This document shows positions 15,690 through 24,193 of a stretch of DNA of 64,000 nt, piece by piece (the stretch's first letter is position 1; each line of letters begins with the position of its first letter). Source of the DNA: Natrinema salsiterrestre. Lineage in GTDB: Archaea; Halobacteriota; Halobacteria; Halobacteriales; Natrialbaceae. The notes under the pieces are model-generated. The model did not search any database and had not been told where the DNA came from. It was given only the letters and a program-made list of their open reading frames with translations. The position numbers and the translations under genes were made by a program. The stretch is from the NCBI RefSeq assembly GCF_029502005.1, contig NZ_JAMQOT010000001.1:1022583-1086582 (forward strand), read 5' to 3'.

Positions 15690-17993
15690 ATGACTGGGCC
15701 GACCGCCACACCGGCCGAAGCCGCTCCCAGCGGACGAGCCATTACGGTGATCTTCGTCGGCGAGGGCGGGACGGCCGACGACGCGATTCCGAACGCACTC
15801 GAGCGGGCGAGCGACCGCCTGACGGTCGAGAACGTTACCGACGAGGCCGCGGTGCGCGAGCGCGTTCGGACGGGACGCGCGGACTGTCTCGTGAGCCGAC
15901 CGTCGGCGGCGGACCCCGATCACTGTCCGTTTCTCGAGCTGGTCCGGACGGAAGACCCGCAGCTACCGCTCTTCTTCGTCACCGACGGCCGGGACGAAGC
16001 GACTGCGAGCGACCTGCTCGAGGCCGGCGCGACGGGCTGCGTCTCCGAATCGGTCGCGCTCGACGGGACCCGGCTCGCGACGCGAATCGAGCGGGCGATC
16101 GAACGGCGAACGGAGCGACGAGACCTCGAGGCGGCGGCGACCCGGTTTCGAGCGTTCACCGAGAACGCCTCGTTCGTCGTCCTCACGGCTGACGACGACG
16201 GCGTCGTCCGGTACGCGAACGACACCGTCGAGACGGTCCTCGGGTACGAGCCGACCGAACTCGTCGGGGAGCGTCTCACCACGTTGATTCCGGACCGGTA
16301 CCAGAACCGACACCGCGAGGCGATCGCGCGCTATCTGGAGACCGGGGAGCGGGGGCTCGATTGGGACTGGATCGAACTGTCCGCTCGCCACGCCGAGGGC
16401 CACGAGGTCCCGGTCGGGATCTCGTTCGGCGAGGCCGTCGTCGACGGTGATCACCTCTTTACCGCCGTCATCAGGGACGTTACGGACCGCAAGCGCCTCG
16501 AACGCGAACGCGAGGCCACCCTCGAGCGGATCGCCGACGCCTTCGTTTCGGTCGACACCGACTGGAAGTACACCTACGTCAACGAGCAGGCGGTCGAACT
16601 CTTCGACCGGCCCCGCGAGGAACTCATCGGGGCGAAGATGCGGTCGGTGTTCCCCGCCATCGTCGACAGCGAGATCGAGCGCCAGCTCGAACGAGCCGTC
16701 GCCGACCAGACCGCCGTCAGCTTCACCGAGTACGCCGGCCCCCTCGAGAAGTGGCTGGAGATTCGGGCGTACCCGTCCGAGGACGGCCTCTCGATCTTCG
16801 TTACCGACGTCTCCGACCGGATTCGGGCCGAGGAGGAACTCGAGGCGAGCGTCACGGCGCTGCAAGCGCTGTACGATATCTCGACGAGAACCGACGCGTC
16901 GCTCGAAGAGAAGCTCCCGGACCTGCTCGACCTCGGCTGCGAGTACCTGGACCTCTCCTACGGATTCATGACCCGGATCGATCTCGACGAGCGCACGCAG
17001 ACCGTCGTCGAGTCTCGGAGCGATCATCCGCTCCTCCAGCGGGGAGAATCCTGTCCGCTCTCCGAGGCCTACTGTCGGAAGACGATCAAGACCCACGAGC
17101 TCGTCACCGTGGCGAACGCACCCGACGAGGGGTGGACCGGCGATCCCGCCTACGAGCTGTTCGAACTCGGCAGCTACGTCGGCGCGAAGGTGACCGTCGA
17201 CGGCACCATCTGGGGCACCCTCTGTTTCGCCTCGAGCGACCCCCGCGAGGGCGACGGCTTCTCCGCCGCCGAACGATCGCTGGTCAAGCTGATGGCCAAG
17301 TGGGTCAGTTACGAGACCGAACGCGCCCAGTCCCGCGAGACCCTCGAGCGGCAGAACGATCGGCTCCAGGAGTTCACGAGCGTCGTCAGTCACGACCTGC
17401 GGAACCCCCTGAACGTCGCCCAGGGATCGCTGGAACTCGCTCGAGCGGGCGACCGGTCCCAGCTCGAGGCCTGCGAGGAGGCCCTCGACAGGATGGAGAC
17501 GCTGATCGAGGAGTTGCTCAGGCTGGCCGAACAGGGGGCGACGACGGCCGACGGCGAGCCGGTCTCGGTCCGCGAGCTCGCGACCAAGGCCTGGACGACG
17601 GTCGACACCGGCGACGCCGCCCTCGACGTCGAGGGGGAGCCCTGGATCGAGGCCGATCCCGACCGGTTCCGGCAGCTACTCGAGAACCTGTTCCGAAACG
17701 CCCTCGATCACGGGATCCCCGACGGCGGTACCAGCGCCGATCTGACAGTGTCCGTCGGTGACTGCGAGGACGGAATCTACGTCGCGGACACCGGGCGCGG
17801 GATTCCCCCGGACGAGCGCGAGGAGGTCTTCGACGTCGGCTACACCACGGCCGAAGACGGGACCGGGTTCGGGCTCGGCATCGTCACGCGGGTCGCCGAG
17901 GCCCACGGCTGGGACCTCGCGGTAACGGAAAGCGAGTCCGGCGGCGCTCGCTTCGAGCTGACCGGCGTCGCTCGACCGCGCGAGGGTCGCTGA
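15690..17993 (+). CDS. PAS/PAS/GAF sensor histidine kinase
   Basis: A 767-residue soluble kinase. Residues 17-140 resemble a receiver fold but lack a clear phosphoacceptor set. Two PAS domains follow (about 145-272 and 280-388), then a GAF domain (about 395-545) with cysteines in ESCPLSEAYC. A HisKA segment has His568 in VVSHDLRNPL, and an HATPase domain has the N box (NLFRNALDHG) and the G boxes DTGRGIPP and GTGFGLGI. With no membrane helices it senses a cytoplasmic signal. No response regulator lies next to it. 'aggaggtt' nine bases upstream is a Shine-Dalgarno site. Confidence 0.92.
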   Translation: MTGPTATPAEAAPSGRAITVIFVGEGGTADDAIPNALERASDRLTVENVTDEAAVRERVRTGRADCLVSRPSAADPDHCPFLELVRTEDPQLPLFFVTDGRDEATASDLLEAGATGCVSESVALDGTRLATRIERAIERRTERRDLEAAATRFRAFTENASFVVLTADDDGVVRYANDTVETVLGYEPTELVGERLTTLIPDRYQNRHREAIARYLETGERGLDWDWIELSARHAEGHEVPVGISFGEAVVDGDHLFTAVIRDVTDRKRLEREREATLERIADAFVSVDTDWKYTYVNEQAVELFDRPREELIGAKMRSVFPAIVDSEIERQLERAVADQTAVSFTEYAGPLEKWLEIRAYPSEDGLSIFVTDVSDRIRAEEELEASVTALQALYDISTRTDASLEEKLPDLLDLGCEYLDLSYGFMTRIDLDERTQTVVESRSDHPLLQRGESCPLSEAYCRKTIKTHELVTVANAPDEGWTGDPAYELFELGSYVGAKVTVDGTIWGTLCFASSDPREGDGFSAAERSLVKLMAKWVSYETERAQSRETLERQNDRLQEFTSVVSHDLRNPLNVAQGSLELARAGDRSQLEACEEALDRMETLIEELLRLAEQGATTADGEPVSVRELATKAWTTVDTGDAALDVEGEPWIEADPDRFRQLLENLFRNALDHGIPDGGTSADLTVSVGDCEDGIYVADTGRGIPPDEREEVFDVGYTTAEDGTGFGLGIVTRVAEAHGWDLAVTESESGGARFELTGVARPREGR

Positions 17994-18008
17994 TCCCGTG
18001 GCGCGAAG

Positions 18009-18016
18009 CTTTTTAC
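18009..18016 (+). promoter_or_regulatory. TATA-like box of pdxT
   Basis: 'ctttttac' ends 23 bases before the ATG at 18039, the usual spacing for a leaderless haloarchaeal gene. Confidence 0.5.
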
Positions 18017-18038
18017 TGCACCGTCCATATCCGCGGCC

Positions 18039-18662
18039 ATGTCACTGACTGCGGGCGTCGTCGCGGTTCAGGGCGACGTCGAGGAACACGCCGCCGCCAT
18101 CGAACGCGCCGCGGCGGCCCGCGGCCGCGAGGTCACGGTCCGCGAGATCCGCGACTCGGGAATCGTCCCGGACTGCGACCTGCTGGCGATGCCCGGCGGC
18201 GAGTCGACGACCATCTCCCGACTGCTCCACAGCGAGGGGATCGCCCCCGAGGTTCGGGAGCACGTCGCCGCCGGCAAACCCCTCCTCGCCACCTGTGCCG
18301 GCCTGATCGTCGCCTCGAGCGACGCCGGCGACGACCGGGTCGAGGAACTCGGACTGCTCGACGTCACGGTCGAGCGAAACGCCTTCGGCCGCCAGAAGGA
18401 CAGCTTCGAAGCGCCGCTCGACGTCGCGGGCCTCGACGAGCCGTATCCGGCGGTCTTCATTCGCGCACCGGCCATCGACGACGTCGCCAGCGGGGACGCC
18501 GAGGTGCTGGCGTCGTGGGACGGTCGCCCGGTCGCCGTGAAACAGGGACCGGTCGTCGGCACCGCCTTCCACCCGGAACTGACCCCCGATAGCCGCATCC
18601 ACGGGCTGGCCTTCTTCCGGAACGACGACGCCGACGTCCCAGCGGGCGAGCGGGCGCGGTAA
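18039..18662 (+). CDS. pdxT: pyridoxal 5'-phosphate synthase glutaminase subunit
   Basis: A 207-residue class I glutamine amidotransferase. The oxyanion segment is MPGGESTT and the nucleophile is Cys86 in LLATCAG. The family block RNAFGRQKDSF and the His-Glu pair in AFHPELT are also present. It releases ammonia from glutamine for PdxS, which builds pyridoxal phosphate. The pdxS gene is not in this window. The start MSLTAGVVAVQGD is canonical. Confidence 0.94.
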   Translation: MSLTAGVVAVQGDVEEHAAAIERAAAARGREVTVREIRDSGIVPDCDLLAMPGGESTTISRLLHSEGIAPEVREHVAAGKPLLATCAGLIVASSDAGDDRVEELGLLDVTVERNAFGRQKDSFEAPLDVAGLDEPYPAVFIRAPAIDDVASGDAEVLASWDGRPVAVKQGPVVGTAFHPELTPDSRIHGLAFFRNDDADVPAGERAR

Positions 18663-18777
18663 TCTGCACTGCGCGGTGAGAACTGCCCCGCGCGGTGAGA
18701 CGGACTCGATCACCGCTCGAGGGCGGACCGAAGCCGGCGACTGTTTTATCTCGTCCCGCGGCGTGGACTGGGCGTAC

Positions 18778-19770
18778 ATGTCGAGCGAACACGACGCGGC
18801 CGATTACGAGGTGACCGCCAGCGACGAGACGACCCACAGCGCCTGGGACAATAGCCTCGAGCCGGTGCAAACGGTCGAGCCCGGCGACGTCGTCTGCTTC
18901 ACCTGCGAGGACTCGACGGGCGGACAGCTCGGCCCTGACTCGACGGTCGCCGACGTCGCCGAGCTCGATATCGACCGAGTCCACACGCTGACCGGGCCCG
19001 TCGCGATCGAGGGCGTTCGACCGGGCGACGTCCTCGAGGTCGAACTGCTCGCGGTCGATCACCAGGGGTGGGGGTACACGCTGGTCCTCCCGGGCGAGGC
19101 GGAACTGGGCGTCCTGGCCGACGAGTTTCCGGAGCCGGCGCTGTACGTCTGGGAGTTCGAGGGCGGCGACGACGGCGACGTCGCTCGGTTCGCGAACGGC
19201 ATCGAGGTGCCGCTCGATCCGTTCCCCGGCATCATGGGCGTCGCGCCCGCCGAAGACGGCACGCACGAGACGTTCCCGCCGCGGTCGGTCGGCGGGAATA
19301 TGGACATCAAACAGCTCACGGCGGGCTCGACGCTGTATCTGCCCGTCGCGGTCGACGGGGCGCTGTTCAGCGTCGGCGACGGTCACGCCGCCCAGGGCGA
19401 CGGCGAAGTCTGCGGGACCGGCATCGAGGCACCGATGACCGTCACCTGTCGATTCGACCGCCGAACGGACCTGTCGATCGACCAGCCCCAGTTCGAGACC
19501 GCCGGACCGTTTACCCCGACCGGTCGGGACGAGCCGATGTACGGCACGACGGGGATCGCGGACGACCTGCTGACCGCGACCAGAGCGGCCGTCCGGAACA
19601 TGATCGACCACCTCGTCGACGAGCGCGGACTCGAGCGGAGCGAGGCCTACGTCCTGTGTTCAGTGGCCGTCGACCTGAAGATAAACGAGGTGGTCAACGC
19701 CCCGAACTGGGTCGTCTCCGCGTACCTCCCGGAAAGCCTCTTTCCGGCGGACCGGCGTCGGTCGACGTGA
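18778..19770 (+). CDS. acetamidase/formamidase family protein
   Basis: A 330-residue enzyme of the FmdA_AmdA family. It has VEPGDVVCFTCEDSTGGQ, then GPVAIEGVRPGD, the metal- and substrate-site motif VGDGHAAQGDGEVCGTGIE (about 199-217), and a late MIDHLVDERG. It hydrolyses short amides to ammonia and a carboxylate. 'gttttat' near 18743 supplies a TATA box for the ATG at 18778. It is shorter than bacterial formamidases but normal for archaeal members. Confidence 0.88.
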   Translation: MSSEHDAADYEVTASDETTHSAWDNSLEPVQTVEPGDVVCFTCEDSTGGQLGPDSTVADVAELDIDRVHTLTGPVAIEGVRPGDVLEVELLAVDHQGWGYTLVLPGEAELGVLADEFPEPALYVWEFEGGDDGDVARFANGIEVPLDPFPGIMGVAPAEDGTHETFPPRSVGGNMDIKQLTAGSTLYLPVAVDGALFSVGDGHAAQGDGEVCGTGIEAPMTVTCRFDRRTDLSIDQPQFETAGPFTPTGRDEPMYGTTGIADDLLTATRAAVRNMIDHLVDERGLERSEAYVLCSVAVDLKINEVVNAPNWVVSAYLPESLFPADRRRST

Positions 19771-19838
19771 CGGGGCGGGACCGACACAGTGGGTCCGACC
19801 GGTGGTAGGCATATATTCGTCGGCACCGTATCGGAGAC

Positions 19839-19922
19839 ATGTACCAGTATCGAGCCACTGAGCCGTCGGGCGATCGACGCGAGGTGAGCCCCGCGGACGG
19901 CGAGCGGACGGGAACGCGATGA
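19839..19922 (+). CDS. 27-residue ORF overlapping the Bat-like gene
   Basis: A short frame beginning 28 bases after the TATA-like 'atatat' (19811-19816). It ends in a TGA that overlaps the ATG of the regulator gene (ATGA). Only this frame starts where a leaderless transcript would begin. Translating it would deliver terminating ribosomes to the next start, so it may serve as a coupling or leader peptide. The peptide (MYQYRATEPSGDRREVSP...) has no known family. Confidence 0.45.
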   Translation: MYQYRATEPSGDRREVSPADGERTGTR

Positions 19923-21052
19923 CGGACGCGCGGCCGCGGGACGGTCACGACGACGGATCGAACGAGAACGAGTCGCCGGAGGCGCTTCCCGAGGGCCTCG
20001 CGCGACGGCTCTTCGACGCGTGTCCGGTCGGAACCGTCGTGATCGATTCGGCGGGTAGCGTCGCCTTCGCGAACGAACGCGCCTCGGAGGCGCTCGGACT
20101 CCCGCGCGAGGAGATCGTCGGCCGACCGTTCGATCCCTCCGAGTGGGCCGTCTCCTACGACGACGGAACGCCGGTCCCCGTGGACGACCACCCCGTCACG
20201 CGCGTCTTCGAGACGGGAACACCCCAGTTCGGGTTCGAACACTGGATCGAACTCCCGAACGGAGCCGAACGGTGGTTCTCGAGCAACGCCGCACCCCTGT
20301 TCGACGAGAGCGGCGGCGTCGAGTACGCCGTCGTCGCGTTCGAGGACGTGACGTCGTTGAAGCGACGCGAGAAGCGCCTGACCAGCGACCACGTCAGACT
20401 GCTCGAGTTCCGCACGGACGAGTCGGCGGTCCCGCCCTCGATCCGGGTCGACGACGGCGAAACGCGGATCGAAATCGACTCCGTCGTCTCGCTGCCGGAC
20501 GGAACGACCGTCCAGTACATGGGAACGTCGGACCTCGCTGCGAGCGACTTCGTCACCGCCGTCGAAGAGGTCCCCCACTACCTCGACGTGCGGTTGCTCA
20601 GTTCGGTCGGCGGTCACAACCGAGTCGAAGCGCACTCGGAATCGGAGACGGTCGCCCACGTGTTCTCGTCGCTCGGCGGTCGCCCCCGCGAGATCGTCGT
20701 CGCGCCCGACGAAGTCAGGTTCCGCGGCGAACTCCCCGGCGACGTGGACCACCGGAAGGCCGCGGACGGGATTCGGCGGTTCCACGACACCGTCGAACTG
20801 GTGTCCGAGGAACTCGTCTACTCGCCCTCGCTCCTGTACGATATCGTCGCCGATGCGCTCACCGACCGGCAGTTGGCCACGCTCGATGCCGCCTACTTCA
20901 GCGGGTACTTCGACACGCCGCGGTCGAGCACCGGTGACGAGCTGGCAGACCGGTTTGGCGTCACCCGCCAGACGTTCAACCAGCACCTCCGCAAGGCGGA
21001 GCAGACCGTCTTCCAGCACCTCTTCGAGAAGTCCGGCGCGGACGCTGACTAG
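19919..21052 (+). CDS. Bat-like regulator: PAS domain with C-terminal HTH_10
   Basis: A 377-residue regulator. A PAS domain (about 28-150, with ANERASEALGLPREEIVG) is followed by the bacterio-opsin-activator linker domain (about 160-300). The C-terminal HTH_10 contains LTDRQLATLDAAYFSGYFD and the recognition region ADRFGVTRQTFNQHLRKAE. Such proteins link a sensed cue, often light or redox, to transcription. The promoter appears to lie in front of the 27-residue ORF. A HalOD1 gene follows 43 bases downstream on the same strand, so the two may act together. Confidence 0.9.
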   Translation: MTDARPRDGHDDGSNENESPEALPEGLARRLFDACPVGTVVIDSAGSVAFANERASEALGLPREEIVGRPFDPSEWAVSYDDGTPVPVDDHPVTRVFETGTPQFGFEHWIELPNGAERWFSSNAAPLFDESGGVEYAVVAFEDVTSLKRREKRLTSDHVRLLEFRTDESAVPPSIRVDDGETRIEIDSVVSLPDGTTVQYMGTSDLAASDFVTAVEEVPHYLDVRLLSSVGGHNRVEAHSESETVAHVFSSLGGRPREIVVAPDEVRFRGELPGDVDHRKAADGIRRFHDTVELVSEELVYSPSLLYDIVADALTDRQLATLDAAYFSGYFDTPRSSTGDELADRFGVTRQTFNQHLRKAEQTVFQHLFEKSGADAD

Positions 21053-21095
21053 TCAGTGCCACCGCTTAGAACGTCGGCTGGGATACTGGCTCTCA

Positions 21096-21425
21096 ATGAG
21101 CAATGACACGGCCCACTCCGACTCGCCTTCCGCTCGATCGCTCGGCACTGACAGTTCGGCGTACGATCCCATCGGGGACTCGTCTCACAGTCAATTCGAC
21201 GACGGGTCCGAGGTAATCCTCGCGATCGTCGACGCCGTGGCCGCCGCGACGGATCGCGACCTCACCGCGATGTCGCCCCTCTACGATACCGTCGATCCGG
21301 AGTCGCTCACCGACCTGGTGACCTCCGCTCGAGACCGACCCATCGAGGTTTCCTTTACGTACGAAGGCTGTCGGGTGACCGTCTCGAGCGACGGGGGCGT
21401 CGTCGTCGACCCGGCGGAGAACTGA
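21096..21425 (+). CDS. HalOD1 output-domain protein
   Basis: A 109-residue protein. A disordered Ser/Asp-rich N-terminus (1-40) is followed by a HalOD1 domain, with ILAIVDAVAAATDRDLTAM, then SPLYDTVDPESLTDL and the hairpin IEVSFTYEGCRVTV. It probably forms part of a signalling relay with the adjacent Bat-like regulator. It is unusually acidic compared with the HalOD1 copy at 11628-11945. A hairpin 'cccgcg-aat-cgcggg' just after the stop (about 21428-21442) could end the transcript. Confidence 0.87.
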   Translation: MSNDTAHSDSPSARSLGTDSSAYDPIGDSSHSQFDDGSEVILAIVDAVAAATDRDLTAMSPLYDTVDPESLTDLVTSARDRPIEVSFTYEGCRVTVSSDGGVVVDPAEN

Positions 21426-21562
21426 ACGCCCGCGAATCGCGGGTTCGAAGCCCGTCTCGGGACCGAGGGCGAACTCGGACGGATCGAATCCGCGTGCGAA
21501 AAATCGACTCGCCGGAGAGCCCCCACTCTCCCGTTCCCGTGACTCGAGCCGACCGACCCCGG

Positions 21563-21729
21563 TTACTCGGAATCGGGCGACTCGAGCGCGCCCGGTGCGA
21601 CCCGGCAGCCACACGGCGCGACGACGGCGGTGATCGGCCCGCTGGTGGCCGTCATCGTCGCCGGATTCCCGCAGCCGGGACAGGCGGGAAGCGCACCGGT
21701 GCGGCCGAATCGGCGTCGTCAGCAGGCAT
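21563..21729 (-). pseudogene. frameshifted copy of the small zinc-finger gene
   Basis: The ATG at 21729 has the shared Shine-Dalgarno site and opens MPADDADSAAPVRF. The CPGCG-PCGC part (ACPGCGNPATMT... to a TAA at 21563-21565) lies in another frame. The span of 167 bases is one short of 56 codons, and the CPGCG frame has a stop and no start codon upstream. One added base between about 21680 and 21695 would restore a 55-residue homologue of the 12786-13016 protein. It is a decayed gene, a sequencing error or a programmed shift. Confidence 0.65.
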
Positions 21730-21974
21730 GTGGCCTCCGACGGATGAGACGCGAGAGTGCGGGTTTCACCGCTGTTGCTCCGCGTAAGAGGCGATACGAC
21801 AGTCGTGCGGGACGGTTATATCTCGGTGAGATGTACGGAATCACGGCTTCGACCTGCACCGATGGAAGCCACGTCTCGGGTGCTCTAACACCCGGGGCAT
21901 TTCGGCGCATGCCCCCTGCGGCGGAGTGGAGCGTCGCTTCCGTTCTAATCGTTGCGAGCGGACTTATAACTAAT
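21730..21974 (-). ncRNA. conserved structured leader B of the broken zinc-finger gene
   Basis: This is the minus-strand counterpart of leader A and of nearly equal length (245 versus 252 bases). It shares the TATA element (reverse complement of 21961-21974), a longer 'ggggcat/atgcccc' stem, the 'cgggtg...cacccg' hairpin with a changed loop, the gcttc/gaagc pairing, the 'cgtcccgcacgac' block (21802-21814) and the Shine-Dalgarno before the ATG. Bases between the blocks differ freely, so these parts are selectively kept. The rest of the gap to 22104 shows nothing else. Confidence 0.6.
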
Positions 21975-22104
21975 ACTATATAGTCCGGAATAGTCCCGGT
22001 CGACTCGGAAAACGCCAGCGGATCGCCGCGGCCGTCTCGAGGGGGCCTCCCTGCATGCATTCGCGACCGGACATGTTTTCTCCCTGCTTCCCGACGGTCT
22101 GAGT

Positions 22105-22572
22105 ATGCAGGCATCCATCGACGCGGTTCGCGTCGCGGGGACGCCCCAGGGGCCGGTCCCGGTGGTCGTCCTCGCCATCGAGGGCGAGGACGACGTCGTG
22201 CCGATCTTCATCGGCTTCAGCGAGGCGACCAGCATCGCCCGCGGCCTCGAGGCCGAAGATATCGGACGACCGCTGACCCACGACCTCCTCCTGGACGTCA
22301 TGGAGGAACTCGGGAGTCGAATCGACCGCGTCGTCGTCAACGAGATCAAGGAACGGGGCGACGGGCAGGGCGGGACCTACATCGCAGACATTCATCTCGA
22401 GACGCCTCGCGGCGAGACGGTCGTCGACGCCCGCCCGAGCGATTCCCTCGCACTGGCCGCCCGGACGAACGCGCCGGTCGAAGTGGCCGAGGAGGTCTTC
22501 GCGGACAGCCGAGACGACAGGGAAAAGTTCGACGAACTCGAAGACATCCGCAACGTGTCGGGTGAGCTCTAG
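22105..22572 (+). CDS. DUF151 bifunctional nuclease-domain protein
   Basis: A 155-residue single-domain DUF151 protein. It has the conserved VVVLAIEGEDDVVPIFIGFSEA, then RPLTHDLLLDVMEELG and VDARPSDSLALAARTNAPVEV. Plant and Thermotoga relatives have been described as DNase/RNase or as structural proteins of unknown role. Its TAG is directly followed by the hisE ATG, so the two are co-transcribed. The functional tie to histidine synthesis is unclear. Confidence 0.9.
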   Translation: MQASIDAVRVAGTPQGPVPVVVLAIEGEDDVVPIFIGFSEATSIARGLEAEDIGRPLTHDLLLDVMEELGSRIDRVVVNEIKERGDGQGGTYIADIHLETPRGETVVDARPSDSLALAARTNAPVEVAEEVFADSRDDREKFDELEDIRNVSGEL

Positions 22573-22857
22573 ATGGACGACGTGCTCGCGGACCTGTTCG
22601 CCGTCATCGAAGACCGGAAGGAAACGCTGCCCGAGGACTCCTACACCGCCTCGCTGTTCACCCACGAGAAAGGCGAGAACGAAGTGCTGGAGAAACTCGG
22701 CGAGGAGACGACCGAGCTCGTGCTCGCCGCGAAGGACGACGACCGCGAGGAGATCGCCCACGAGAGCGCCGACATCGTCTACCACCTGCTCGTCCTGCTC
22801 GCGATGAAGGACATGGAGCTGTCGGACCTCGAGGCGGAACTCGAGGCGCGGCGCTGA
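22573..22857 (+). CDS. hisE: phosphoribosyl-ATP pyrophosphatase
   Basis: A 94-residue MazG-fold enzyme. It has the acidic Mg-binding helices KLGEETTELVLAAKDDD and ESADIVYHLLVLL plus the SYTASLFTHEKGENEVLEKL entry. It removes pyrophosphate from phosphoribosyl-ATP in histidine synthesis. Archaea carry hisE and hisI as separate genes; hisI is not in this window. It starts immediately after the DUF151 stop codon. Confidence 0.94.
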   Translation: MDDVLADLFAVIEDRKETLPEDSYTASLFTHEKGENEVLEKLGEETTELVLAAKDDDREEIAHESADIVYHLLVLLAMKDMELSDLEAELEARR

Positions 22858-22875
22858 CGCGAAACGAGGGGATTC

Positions 22876-23958
22876 TCAGTCGAAGCCGCTGATCAACGTC
22901 ACCAGCCACTGGGCCGGGTCCGGCCGGTCGCGCACCTCGACGCGGTCGACCCACTTCACCCACTGGAACCCCCTGCGACCGGGTGCGACGAGGCGGAGCG
23001 GCGCGCCGTGGCCGTGGCTCAACCGCTCGCCGCCGACGCGGGTCGCGAGCAGCGCGTCGCGGGCTTCGTCGATCGGTAGCGTCCATCGGTAGCCGGTCGC
23101 GGAGACGAACCGGACGTGCGTGGCGTCCGCCTCGGCGTCGACTCGCTCGAGCAAGTCACCGACCCGAATCCCGCCCCACCGCTGGACCGTGTACCAGCCG
23201 CTCGTACAGTCCAGCAGCGCCTCGCGCTCGGCGTCGGGGTCGATCTCGTCGAACGCCAGTTCGGTCGGCGACGCGACCAGCCCGTCGACGGACAGCGCCC
23301 AGGAGTCCCGATCGATCGGGTCGGGGTCGTCGGCCACCCACGAGGTGACCGGGAACGCGGCGTTCCCCGCGCCCTCTCGGGGTTGCGAACCGGTGAACCG
23401 GCGATCGTGACCGCCGGTGTCGAGGACCGCGTTCGCAAGCGCTTGCAAACGGACGAGGACGGCACCGCCGACGAGCAACCCGGCAAAGCGGATGGCGGTC
23501 CGTCGTCCCTCGAGGTCGACCCGCCGCGGGGGCCGGAACCGAGTGGACAGGTGTGCGATCAGCAGCGGAACGAGTGCGAGACCGAAGCCGACGTGGACCG
23601 AGAGGAGCGTCCAGTAGGCGATCCGGACGTCGAGTCCGGCGACCCAGAGGAATCCCGTCGACAGCGAACCGAGGGCCGCGACGGCGGTGAGTACGGAGAG
23701 GGCGGTCGACGGCATCCAGCGGTCGCGGTCGAGCACCCGGTGCCGAACGCGGTACAGCTTGAACGCGAGCAAGGCGACGATGGTCACCCCCGCGATGCGG
23801 TGGAACGCGAAGACCGGCCACCCCGACGGTCGGCCGACGGTAAATGAGAGCAGCCCGCTCGCGACCTCGAGGGAGACGAGGGCGAACAGCGACCAGTCGA
23901 CGAGCCGCGGTGTCGGCTGGACGCGGGCGAGCACCGCGCGGAGTCGTTCCTCGCTCAT
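22876..23958 (-). CDS. membrane-anchored molybdopterin-dependent oxidoreductase
   Basis: A 360-residue two-part protein. Residues from about 20 to 190 hold five hydrophobic helices with histidines (FAFHRIAG; LSVHVGFG; IAHLSTR) that resemble a cytochrome b561-type heme domain. Residues from about 215 form a sulfite-oxidase-type molybdopterin domain, with Cys in LLDCTSGWYTV as the likely Mo ligand and late motifs HGAPLRLVAPG and GFQWVKWV. Electrons would pass between the catalytic and membrane domains, and the substrate is unknown. The ATG at 23958 is preferred, since the open frame upstream is basic. The gene faces hisE. Confidence 0.85.
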   Translation of the reverse strand: MSEERLRAVLARVQPTPRLVDWSLFALVSLEVASGLLSFTVGRPSGWPVFAFHRIAGVTIVALLAFKLYRVRHRVLDRDRWMPSTALSVLTAVAALGSLSTGFLWVAGLDVRIAYWTLLSVHVGFGLALVPLLIAHLSTRFRPPRRVDLEGRRTAIRFAGLLVGGAVLVRLQALANAVLDTGGHDRRFTGSQPREGAGNAAFPVTSWVADDPDPIDRDSWALSVDGLVASPTELAFDEIDPDAEREALLDCTSGWYTVQRWGGIRVGDLLERVDAEADATHVRFVSATGYRWTLPIDEARDALLATRVGGERLSHGHGAPLRLVAPGRRGFQWVKWVDRVEVRDRPDPAQWLVTLISGFD

Positions 23959-24193
23959 CAGCCGACGTACGGTCGCGCGGACAAAGAACCCTCCCGTGGA
24001 CGCCGTCGGAGTCCGTGCGCCCCGCGACCGCGGTCGACGGACTCGACTGACGGTTCCGAGCGTTCGCCCTCGAGCCGCCTCGACAATCGACCGAACGCGA
24101 ACGTGTACTTTCATTGTGGGGTAGGTTCCATACTCACTCATTGAGCTAGCGACAGGTCGGCGGCCGGGCCGACCGCGAACGGAGTGACGCCAC

